A DNA stretch of 64,000 nt from assembly GCF_900188035.1 (NCBI RefSeq), contig NZ_FZNN01000010.1:62001-126000 (forward strand), read 5' to 3'. Positions 50,924 through 58,610 of the stretch are shown here, one piece after another. The notes under the pieces were generated by a model. It was not told where the DNA came from. It saw nothing but the letters and a program-made list of their open reading frames with translations, and did not search any database. Positions within the stretch are counted from its first letter, which is position 1. Every line of letters starts with the position of its first letter. The DNA is from Puniceibacterium sediminis. GTDB lineage: Bacteria; Pseudomonadota; Alphaproteobacteria; Rhodobacterales; Rhodobacteraceae. The position numbers and the translations under genes were made by a program.

Positions 50924-52275
50924 CCCGCCAACAGCCTTGGCAACCACAGCACAAACCCCGGGAACGCCAACAACACCACGACCCGCACGATCTCGGCCCC
51001 GAAAAACGGCATGACACCCTTGAAGGTCTCGATCATCGGCGTGTCCTTGGCCAGTGCCGAAATGACAAAGACGTTCATCCCCACCGGCGGCGTGATCAGC
51101 CCCAGTTCGACAACGATCAAAGCCAGAATACCGAACCAGACCTTCAGGTCTTCGGTGCTCATCCCGAACCCGGCACCCTCCGCCCCCTGATATATCCCGC
51201 CATTCAGGTCGATCAGAACCGGCCAGAAAAACGGGATCACCAGCAGGATCATCGACAGGCTGTCCATCAGACATCCCAGCAAAATCAAGGCAATAAGCAG
51301 CAGAACCATCACCGTCATCGGCGCATAGCCTGACTGGATGATCCATTCCGCCGTCGCCTGCGGCAGCCCGGCACGGGACATGAATATCTTCATCAGTTCA
51401 GCACCCAGCAGGATCAGATAGATCATGCCTGTGGTGCCGGCGGTTTCCTTGATGCTGTCGATCAGTTCGGGCAGTTTGATCCGCCCGCGCAGCGCCCCAT
51501 ATAGCCAGACCAGCGCAACCCCGATCGAAGCGGCGGGCGTCGGATTGTAAAAGCCCCCGTAGATGCCGCCCAGCACGATGCCGAATATCAGCACCACCGG
51601 GATCACGCCCAGCGTCGCCTCGCGGAATTCGCGGGCGTCAATGCCATCGCCACGCGGCCCGGCTTCAGGCCGGATCCAGACGTAGATCGCGATTGTCAGG
51701 ATAAAAAGCAGCACCGCCAGCAGACCCGGCAGCAGGGCCGCCGCAAACATCGTGACGATATTCGCCTCGACGATGATCGCATAGATGATCAGCACGACCG
51801 AAGGCGGGATCAGAATGCCCAGCACCCCGCCCGCTGCCAGTGTACCGGTCGCAAGCGCCCCGGAATAGCCGTAGCGTTTGAGTTCAGGCAAGGCGACGCG
51901 CCCCATGGTCGATGCGGTGGCAAGCGACGATCCGCAGACCGCCCCGAACCCGGCGCAGGCCGCAATCGCCGCCATCGCCGTGCCGCCCCGCATCTGGCCC
52001 ATCCAGGCATTGGCGCAGCGAAACAGCGCCGTGCTCAGCCCCGCCTTGGACGCAAGTGCCCCCATCAGGATGAACATCGGCACGACCGACAGATCGTAGA
52101 TTGAAAACTGCCCATAGGCGAGCGTTTTCAACTGGTTGAACAGCAACGCAGGCCCGTTCAGAAACGCCACGCCGACGCCGCCGACTAGGATCATCGCATA
52201 GCCGATGGGGATGCGGACGGCGATCAGCGCGACCAGTATGATCAGCGCCGAAAAGCCCAGTGTGATCGGGTCCAT
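50920..52275 (-). CDS. TRAP transporter large permease subunit (DctM-like)
   Basis: A 451-residue membrane protein with a dozen hydrophobic segments, the ion-coupled translocation subunit of a tripartite ATP-independent periplasmic transporter. Typical segments: LSVVPMFILMGALASKAGL, TLAAGGVLGILIPPSVVLIIYA and LGLITPPVGMNVFVISAL. Start 52275 (MDPITLG) overlaps the DctQ stop by one base (TGATG). It is convergent with and overlaps the end of the GAPDH gene by 4 nt. A substrate-specific assignment is not possible. Confidence 0.94.
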   Translation of the reverse strand: MDPITLGFSALIILVALIAVRIPIGYAMILVGGVGVAFLNGPALLFNQLKTLAYGQFSIYDLSVVPMFILMGALASKAGLSTALFRCANAWMGQMRGGTAMAAIAACAGFGAVCGSSLATASTMGRVALPELKRYGYSGALATGTLAAGGVLGILIPPSVVLIIYAIIVEANIVTMFAAALLPGLLAVLLFILTIAIYVWIRPEAGPRGDGIDAREFREATLGVIPVVLIFGIVLGGIYGGFYNPTPAASIGVALVWLYGALRGRIKLPELIDSIKETAGTTGMIYLILLGAELMKIFMSRAGLPQATAEWIIQSGYAPMTVMVLLLIALILLGCLMDSLSMILLVIPFFWPVLIDLNGGIYQGAEGAGFGMSTEDLKVWFGILALIVVELGLITPPVGMNVFVISALAKDTPMIETFKGVMPFFGAEIVRVVVLLAFPGFVLWLPRLLAG

Positions 52276-52787
52276 CAGGCTTTGCCTCGCAATATGTCCG
52301 TGTGATCGCGCAACGACACAACTGCGGCCAGCGCCAGCAATGCCAATGAGATCAGGATTGGAATGAACGCCAGCCAGACAGGAAGCTGCAGGATCGTGGT
52401 GGTATAGCCATAGTCGCGCTGATCCCCCATCCCGGCATACATCCGCCACAGCAGCAGCAGCGCAAAGCCAAGCGCAATCAGCGCGCCCAGCAGCTTGAGA
52501 AAGGCCACCATGCGCGGCCCCGCACCCGAGGTGAAGATATCCGCCGTCACATTGGCATCCGTCACCTGCGTGTAGGGCAGAAAGGCAAAGACCGCGACCG
52601 CGACACCGATCTCGGTCAGTTCAAAGTCACCCGGCACGGCATTGCCCACAATCGCCCCCAGGATCGAGGCAACGTTCATCAACACCACCGACAGCAACAG
52701 CGCACCGCCCAGCAGCGCCCACAGGGTGATCAGCCAGACAGCCGCACCGGTCCAACCGGTGCGGCTCTTGTTTGCAATATCAGTCAC
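52275..52787 (-). CDS. TRAP transporter small permease subunit (DctQ-like)
   Basis: A 170-residue membrane protein with four hydrophobic segments in the DctQ arrangement (AAVWLITLWALLGGALLLSV, then VAVAVFAFLPYTQVTDANVT). It pairs with the large permease. The start is GTG at 52787, directly after the stop of the binding-protein gene (TAAGTG), so translation depends on re-initiation. Its end overlaps the DctM start. Confidence 0.92.
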   Translation of the reverse strand: MTDIANKSRTGWTGAAVWLITLWALLGGALLLSVVLMNVASILGAIVGNAVPGDFELTEIGVAVAVFAFLPYTQVTDANVTADIFTSGAGPRMVAFLKLLGALIALGFALLLLWRMYAGMGDQRDYGYTTTILQLPVWLAFIPILISLALLALAAVVSLRDHTDILRGKA

Positions 52788-53831
52788 TTACTTGCTGCTC
52801 GCGTTGTCCGCGACCAACTTGCGCGCCTTTTCGACCAGCGCGGCACCGTCGATCCCGCTACCCGAAACGTCCGCAACCCAGTGGTCGACAACCGGCGCCA
52901 TCGCATCACGGAAGGCCTGGGTTTCCTCTTCGGTCAGGATGATGTGAGTGTTACCCGCATCCGTCGCCAGCTTGATCCCGAAATCATCGGTCCCCCGCCA
53001 GACCTCGCCCACATGGCCCCACCAATCACGCCCCGAGGCATCCTTGAACGCCTTCTTGATATCATCCGGCAGCCCGGCCCAGCGATCCCCGTTCATCGAA
53101 ACCTGAAAGGTCGTGGTGCCCAGACGTTCTTCGTCGAAAAGTTCGATCTGGTACTGGGTCTGATCCTGAATCGCGAGCGGCGGAATGATCTCGAACGGGA
53201 TAAGTGCCCCGTCCACCACCTTTTTCTGCAGGGCGGGCGGCAGTTCCGGCACCGGCATACCGATGGGCGACGCGCCCAGCGCCTCGATCACCCAGGCCCC
53301 TGTGCGGGTCGGAATGCGCAGCTTGGTCCCGGCCAGATCGGCTGGCGTGCGAACTTCCTTGTCGACCATCTGGATCGCCTGACCCGCGTGGACATGCAGG
53401 AACATCACCTCAAGGCCCTTGTAGTCGTCCTTGAGGTCACTTTCGAACATGTCGAACAGCGCCAGGTTCGCGGCCTTCGGGTCGTTCTTGAACACCGTCG
53501 GCAATTCCATCACCTCGGTGCGCGGGAACAGGCCGGGCGTATAGCCGTTCACTGTCCAGATCAGGTCCACAACTCCGTCGCGTGCCTGCTGTACCAGCTC
53601 GGGCGGCCGCCCGCCCAGCGTCATGGCCGGAAAGATCTCGATCTTGACCTGCCCGCCGGAATTCTCTTCGACCTGCCGGGCCCATGGCTCCAGCATTTCG
53701 GTCTGCGCCGGGGCGCGTGCGCCCAGCAGATGGTGCAGGCGGAATGTGTATTCCTGTGCAGCGGCAGCACCCGCCAGTGACAGCCCCAGCGCCGTACCGG
53801 CCAGGCCCGTGAACAATGTCCGTCTTTTCAT
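52788..53831 (-). CDS. TRAP transporter substrate-binding protein (DctP-like)
   Basis: A 347-residue periplasmic binding protein with a signal peptide of about 25 residues (LGLSLAGAAAAQ). DctP-type features: FPAMTLGGRPPELVQQARDG, LAGTKLRIPTRTGAWVIEALGASP and VSMNGDRWAGLPDDIKKAFKD; an arginine in the KLRIPTR segment usually clamps a carboxylate, so an organic acid is the probable substrate. Start 53831 (MKRRTLF) has GGGAGG upstream. First gene of the TRAP operon, transcribed towards the bhc cluster. Confidence 0.93.
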   Translation of the reverse strand: MKRRTLFTGLAGTALGLSLAGAAAAQEYTFRLHHLLGARAPAQTEMLEPWARQVEENSGGQVKIEIFPAMTLGGRPPELVQQARDGVVDLIWTVNGYTPGLFPRTEVMELPTVFKNDPKAANLALFDMFESDLKDDYKGLEVMFLHVHAGQAIQMVDKEVRTPADLAGTKLRIPTRTGAWVIEALGASPIGMPVPELPPALQKKVVDGALIPFEIIPPLAIQDQTQYQIELFDEERLGTTTFQVSMNGDRWAGLPDDIKKAFKDASGRDWWGHVGEVWRGTDDFGIKLATDAGNTHIILTEEETQAFRDAMAPVVDHWVADVSGSGIDGAALVEKARKLVADNASSK

Positions 53832-53948
53832 GGTCGTCCTCCCTTGGAAAATGCCCGTCTCTGCGGGCACTATTGTATTTGTCTTCAGGCCCTTCCAGAC
53901 CTCTCGCCCACCGCCCGGCTCCCCCCGGCGACACGTTTCGCACTTAAC

Positions 53949-54752
53949 TCAAAGATCATTCTCCTGCACCGTCGTCCCGGCCACAAGTGATATCCCGGGG
54001 ATGCGCCGCGCGTGTCGCGCCCCCTCACCCAGAAAGAAATCCAGATTACGCAGGGCAAGCCGGGCATGTTCCACCGCCAGCGCCGCCGCCCGCGCGCCTT
54101 CGCGCCTGCGGATCGCGTCCAGAATAGACCGGTGATGATCCTGTGCCACGACCAGCGAACGCAGCGTATGTGGGAACAGCGCCTGTCCTTGCAGAAAGGC
54201 GCTTGGCCCCGCCATCGGCATTGCCCCGACGCGCTCCAGTTCCTTTTGCACCACGCCACTGCCGCTCAGACCGGCAACGCACTGATGGAACTGTTCGTTC
54301 AGCTCCATGTAGCGTTCAAAATCCGTCTCCTGCTCCGACACACCCAGCGCCGCATCGATCCGCCCCAGGATGCCCTCGCAGGCCACGATCCCGGCCTCTG
54401 GCGCACCGCGTTCGGCGGCAAGACGGCAGGCCAGCCCCTCGATCGTGCCGCGCAGTTCGATCCCGTCCACCACATCAGCGCGCGTCAGGCTGCGCACCAT
54501 GCATCCCCCTGTCGGCATGCGTTCCAGCAGGCCCTGTTCGACCAGTTCGGACATGGCCTCGCGCACCGGCGTACGTGAAACCCCCAGTTCCCGGGCCAAG
54601 GCGACTTCGGACACCCGGTCGCCCATGGCCAGACCTCCGGTCAGAATCCGCTCTCGCAGCCCCATCAGGGCGCGTTGAAAGCTGATCTTCTTCTCGGCTT
54701 CGGCCAAAGCTGACGACTCCTGCAGGGGCTCGGTATGGATATTTGTATACAT
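53949..54752 (-). CDS. GntR-family (FCD/FadR-type) regulator of the TRAP operon
   Basis: A 267-residue GntR protein. Winged helix at about residues 25-95 (VSEVALARELGVSRTPVREA) and an FCD ligand domain (YMELNEQFHQ and AQDHHRSILDAIRRREGARA carry the metal-binding His/Asp). It lies upstream of the TRAP genes in the same direction, with 117 nt between its stop and the DctP start, the usual place for a local regulator. TGTATACA at 54744-54751 overlaps its own start codon and is probably an operator. Confidence 0.92.
   Translation of the reverse strand: MYTNIHTEPLQESSALAEAEKKISFQRALMGLRERILTGGLAMGDRVSEVALARELGVSRTPVREAMSELVEQGLLERMPTGGCMVRSLTRADVVDGIELRGTIEGLACRLAAERGAPEAGIVACEGILGRIDAALGVSEQETDFERYMELNEQFHQCVAGLSGSGVVQKELERVGAMPMAGPSAFLQGQALFPHTLRSLVVAQDHHRSILDAIRRREGARAAALAVEHARLALRNLDFFLGEGARHARRIPGISLVAGTTVQENDL
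54744..54751. promoter_or_regulatory. GntR (FCD-type) operator overlapping the start codon
   Basis: The palindrome TGTATACA (in ATTTGTATACATAA) matches the GTATAC core of FadR-subfamily GntR operators. It overlaps the ATG at 54750-54752. A wider repeat GCTGTCA-N14-TGACAGC (54762-54789) lies between this gene and the P450. Confidence 0.6.
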
Positions 54753-54888
54753 AACGCCGCCGCTGTCACATGAAATTTCCCCTGACAGCCAAATTGCGAC
54801 GGCCGCCTCATCACCACGGTGATTTTTGTCGACAATTTTTCAAAGCCGACCTACCCTTCCGCAGACCAGATTCACAGGGATATCCGCC

Positions 54889-56073
54889 GTGACCGACAAT
54901 TCTCTTGCCCCGCTCGACACTGAAATCACGATCCGGCAACTGGACGAAGACCCCTATCCCATCTACCGCCGCCTGCGCGCCGAGGCACCGGTTTTGCGGG
55001 TCCAATCTGTTGGCCGCACCCTGCTGACCCGGGCCGAGGACACAAAATACGTCAAGGACAACCCCGAACTGTTCAGCTCGGACGATCCCAACACCCCGAT
55101 GAAGCGCGCCTTTCTGGCCCACACCCTGATGCGCAAGGATGGTGCCGCGCACAAACGCGAACGCGACGCGATGGCGCCCGCCTTCAACCCCAAAGTCATC
55201 CAGAACGAATGGATGCCGAAATACCGCGAGATTGCAGAGGCCTATCTTGATCGCCTGCCCCGCAACGAACCTGTAGACCTGTTCAGCCTGCTCGCCGCGC
55301 CCTACGCGGCCCGTGGTCTTGCCGTGTTGCTTGGCACCGAAGAGGCGACGGACGAAGAGATGATCCGCTGGTCGCAGGTGCTGATCGACGGCGCGGGCAA
55401 TTTCGGCTGGCGCCCGGAACCGTTTGAGAAGACCGACAAGGCCAACGCCGAGATGGACGCCCTGTTCGACAGGCTCGGCGAGCGACACAAAGCCGAGCCG
55501 AACAGTTCCGCCCTCTCGGTGATGATCAACGCCGACGATCCGATCCCCAAAACCCAGATCTATGCCAACATCAAGATCGCCATCGGCGGCGGCATCAACG
55601 AACCCCGCGATGCGCTTTGTACCATCCTATACGGGCTGCTCACCAACCCCGACCAGCTTGCCGAGGTCCGCAAGAACGACGATTGGACCAAGGCGTTCGA
55701 AGAGGGCGTTCGCTGGATCGCCCCGATACAGGCCTCTTCGCGACTGGTGACCGAAGATACCGAAATCCGCGGGTGCAGGATCCCCAAGGGCGACACGGTC
55801 ATGACCATTCAGGCCTCAGCCAACCGGGATGAATCGCTGTACGAAAACGGCGAGGATTTCATCGTCTATCGTGACAAGAACCCCCATCAGGCCTTTGGCA
55901 ACGGGCCGCATTTCTGTCAGGGCACCCATGTCGCCCGCCGCGCCGTCGGTGTGGTCATGCTGCCCCTGCTGTTCGAACGCTTCCCGAACATGCGGCTGGT
56001 CGACCCGCAAAAGGTGCTTTGGCGTGGCTTTGGCTTTCGCGGCCCGACCTCGATGCCGGTTATCCTGAACTGA
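54889..56073 (+). CDS. Cytochrome P450
   Basis: A 394-residue soluble bacterial P450. Heme-binding FGNGPHFCQG with Cys343, ExxR in the K-helix region (EGVRW), and the I-helix segment IKIAIGGGINEPRDAL. The I-helix has GGINEP where most P450s have an acid-alcohol pair (AGxxT), which is unusual. No ferredoxin or ferredoxin reductase gene is adjacent, so its redox partner must be elsewhere. GTG start at 54889 (VTDNSLAP) with AGGGATAT upstream. Divergent from the TRAP regulator. Substrate unknown. Confidence 0.92.
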   Translation: MTDNSLAPLDTEITIRQLDEDPYPIYRRLRAEAPVLRVQSVGRTLLTRAEDTKYVKDNPELFSSDDPNTPMKRAFLAHTLMRKDGAAHKRERDAMAPAFNPKVIQNEWMPKYREIAEAYLDRLPRNEPVDLFSLLAAPYAARGLAVLLGTEEATDEEMIRWSQVLIDGAGNFGWRPEPFEKTDKANAEMDALFDRLGERHKAEPNSSALSVMINADDPIPKTQIYANIKIAIGGGINEPRDALCTILYGLLTNPDQLAEVRKNDDWTKAFEEGVRWIAPIQASSRLVTEDTEIRGCRIPKGDTVMTIQASANRDESLYENGEDFIVYRDKNPHQAFGNGPHFCQGTHVARRAVGVVMLPLLFERFPNMRLVDPQKVLWRGFGFRGPTSMPVILN

Positions 56074-56124
56074 TCCGCAGGATTTCTCTCGAAGACGCCC
56101 GACTTTGCGGATAAGGCAGGCGTC

Positions 56125-57240
56125 ATGAACACTGACGCCTCATTCGAGATTTTCCTCGTCGCCCCCCCGGGCCTCGAATCCCTGCTCTGCGCCGAGGCGC
56201 TGGAAAAGGGTTTCACCGGTGCGACCGTCACCCCCGGCGGCGTCACGCTGACAGGCGGTTGGCCCGACGTCTGGCGCGCCAACCTGACCCTGCGCGGGGC
56301 GTCCCGCGTGCTTGCCCGTATCGGGTCCATCCGGGTCATGCATCTGGCGCAGCTGGACAAGCGTGCCCGCAAATTCCCCTGGGCTGACACCCTGCGCCCG
56401 GACGTGCCCATCCGCGTCGATGTCACCTGCAAGGCCTCGCGTATCTATCACGCCGGCGCTGCGACCCAGCGGATCGAAACCGCGCTGAAGGAAAGCCTTG
56501 GCGCCACCATCGCCGCCGATGCCCCTCTGCGCCTGATGGCCCGGATCGAGGATGACCTCTGCACCTTCTCTCTCGATACTTCGGGCGAGCCTTTGCACAA
56601 ACGCGGCCACAAAGAGGCCGTGGGCAAGGCGCCTATGCGCGAAACGCTGGCCTCACTGTTCCTGCGCCAATGCGGCTATACCGGGGATGAACCACTGGTC
56701 GATCCCATGTGCGGATCAGGCACCTTCGTGATCGAGGCGGCCGAGATCGCCAAGGGGCTAAATCCGGGCCGCTCGCGCAGTTTTGCCTTTGACCAATTCG
56801 CCAGTTTCGATGCCGACCTCTGGCAGCAGATGCGTCGCGCCGCCCCGCCTGTCACCACGACCTGCCACTACTACGGTAGCGACCGCGACACTGGCGCAAT
56901 CCGGATGAGCACCGCCAATGCCGAACGTGCCGGTGTAGGCGATATCACAACCTTCCGCCATGCTGCGGTCAGTGACCTGATCCGCCCCGAAGGTCCCCCG
57001 GGTCTTGTCATGGTGAACCCGCCCTACGGCACCCGCATTGGCGAAAAAAAGCTGCTGTTTGCGGTCTATGGCGCCTTGGGCAAGACGCTTCTGGAGCGGT
57101 TTTCGGGCTGGCGGGTCGGCATGGTCACAACGGATCTGGGCCTCGCCAAGGCCTCGGCCCTGCCCTTTGCCCCCCCCATGGCCCCGGTATCCCACGGCGG
57201 TCTGCGGATCCATCTGCTTCAGACTGGCGCGCTGCGCTGA
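56125..57240 (+). CDS. THUMP-domain class I RNA methyltransferase (RlmL/TrmG-like)
   Basis: A 371-residue SAM-dependent RNA methyltransferase. The N-terminal part (LVAPPGLESLLCAEALEKG, THUMP-type) binds RNA and the C-terminal Rossmann domain has DPMCGSGTFVIEAAEIA (motif I, about 193-209) and the catalytic-type VMVNPPYGTRIGE (NPPY motif). It is a relative of RlmL, which makes N2-methylguanosine in 23S rRNA, but it lacks the second (RlmK) domain. 52 nt after the P450 on the same strand. Confidence 0.92.
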   Translation: MNTDASFEIFLVAPPGLESLLCAEALEKGFTGATVTPGGVTLTGGWPDVWRANLTLRGASRVLARIGSIRVMHLAQLDKRARKFPWADTLRPDVPIRVDVTCKASRIYHAGAATQRIETALKESLGATIAADAPLRLMARIEDDLCTFSLDTSGEPLHKRGHKEAVGKAPMRETLASLFLRQCGYTGDEPLVDPMCGSGTFVIEAAEIAKGLNPGRSRSFAFDQFASFDADLWQQMRRAAPPVTTTCHYYGSDRDTGAIRMSTANAERAGVGDITTFRHAAVSDLIRPEGPPGLVMVNPPYGTRIGEKKLLFAVYGALGKTLLERFSGWRVGMVTTDLGLAKASALPFAPPMAPVSHGGLRIHLLQTGALR

Positions 57241-57407
57241 CAACGAAATTTTGCGGGAAGTGATCCCTTTTCCCGGATTCAGCCCCGCGCCCCCCTGATT
57301 TCAACGAATACAATTCAAGTTTTGGGAAAATCCCTTCGCCATTAAAGGGATTCGTCACTCTTTGGGGCAACCATGCCTCATAGTCACGAATCGAGGATTG
57401 AACGAAA

Positions 57408-58550
57408 ATGTCACTCAGAACACTTACGATCAGTACGGCTGCGGCACTGACGCTGGCGGGCGCAAGCTTTGCGGCTCAGGGCGTTACCAGCGACGGCGTA
57501 AAATTCGCGCAGGTCGCGGCTATGGAAGGACCTGCCGGCGCGCTTGGCCTGGGAATGCAGCAGGGAATCCGCGCCGCCTTTGAAGAGGCGAACCGCGCCG
57601 GGGGCGTAAATGGCCGCATGCTGACACTTGATAGCGTGGATGATGGTTACGAACCTGACCGCTCGGTCACCGAAGTGCAGACCATCATTGCCGGAGATGG
57701 GCATCTGGGCCTGATCGGCGCGGTTGGTACACCGACATCTGCCGCGACCCAACCAATCGCCACGGCTGGCAATATGCCCTTTATCGGCCCCTTCACTGGC
57801 GCCGGATTCCTGCGCGACGGGAACCTGAAGAACATTCTGAACGTACGCGCCACCTATGCCGCTGAAACCGAAGAGTGGATCAAACATCTGGTCGACAACG
57901 AAGGCTTCACAAAGGTCGCAATCCTCTATCAAGACGACGGCTTTGGCCGGGTCGGCCTCGACGGGGTGACCGAGGCATTGGCGCGCCGTGGCATGACACT
58001 TGCCGCGACAGGCACCTACACACGCAACACAGTCGCGGTAAAATCTGCCCTGCTCGAAATCCGCAAGGCCGAGCCTGAGGCAGTCGTCATGGTTGGCGCT
58101 TACAAGCCTATCGCCGAATTCATCAAGCTTTCGCGCAAGCTCAAGTTCAACCCGGAATTCGTCAACATCTCCTTTGTCGGTTCCAAAGCGCTTGCCCAGG
58201 AATTGGGTCCGGATGGTGAAGGCGTGATTATCTCGCAGGTTGTGCCCTTCCCGTGGGATGCATCGGTTCCAGTGGTTGCCGCTTATCAGGCCGCCCTCAG
58301 CGCCGTTGATCCCGCCGCAGAGCCGGGCTTTGTCTCGCTCGAAGGTTACCTTGTGGGTCGCCTCGCGATTGAGGCATTGACCCGTACCGGAGCAAATGTC
58401 TCGCGCGAACAGTTTCTCACCGCGATGGCCGATCTCGGAACGGTCGATTTCGGCGGCGCCGAAATGAGCTTTGGTCCCGGTGACAATCAGGGCATGGACA
58501 GCGTGTTTCTGACACGCATCAAAGCGGATGGCACGTTCGAGCCCCTCTGA
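57408..58550 (+). CDS. Periplasmic binding protein, leucine/branched-chain ABC type (orphan)
   Basis: A 380-residue binding protein of the LivJ/Peripla_BP_6 family, with a signal peptide of about 23 residues (LTLAGASFAAQ). Segments GPAGALGLGMQQGIRAAFEEAN, VALILYQDDGFGRVGL-like KVAILYQDDGFGRVGLDG and FGPGDNQGMDSVFLTRI are family typical. No ABC permease or ATPase genes flank it. Instead it lies 60 nt before a large chemoreceptor on the same strand, so it may present ligand to that receptor. RBS region GAGGATTG. An 8-bp hairpin (AATCCCTT/AAGGGATT, 57329-57352) sits in its leader. Confidence 0.9.
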   Translation: MSLRTLTISTAAALTLAGASFAAQGVTSDGVKFAQVAAMEGPAGALGLGMQQGIRAAFEEANRAGGVNGRMLTLDSVDDGYEPDRSVTEVQTIIAGDGHLGLIGAVGTPTSAATQPIATAGNMPFIGPFTGAGFLRDGNLKNILNVRATYAAETEEWIKHLVDNEGFTKVAILYQDDGFGRVGLDGVTEALARRGMTLAATGTYTRNTVAVKSALLEIRKAEPEAVVMVGAYKPIAEFIKLSRKLKFNPEFVNISFVGSKALAQELGPDGEGVIISQVVPFPWDASVPVVAAYQAALSAVDPAAEPGFVSLEGYLVGRLAIEALTRTGANVSREQFLTAMADLGTVDFGGAEMSFGPGDNQGMDSVFLTRIKADGTFEPL

Positions 58551-58610
58551 TCCAACCCATCTCCGTCGATCCGCAAAAGTGGGTCGACGGCGTACCATGC
58601 AATGTAATTC

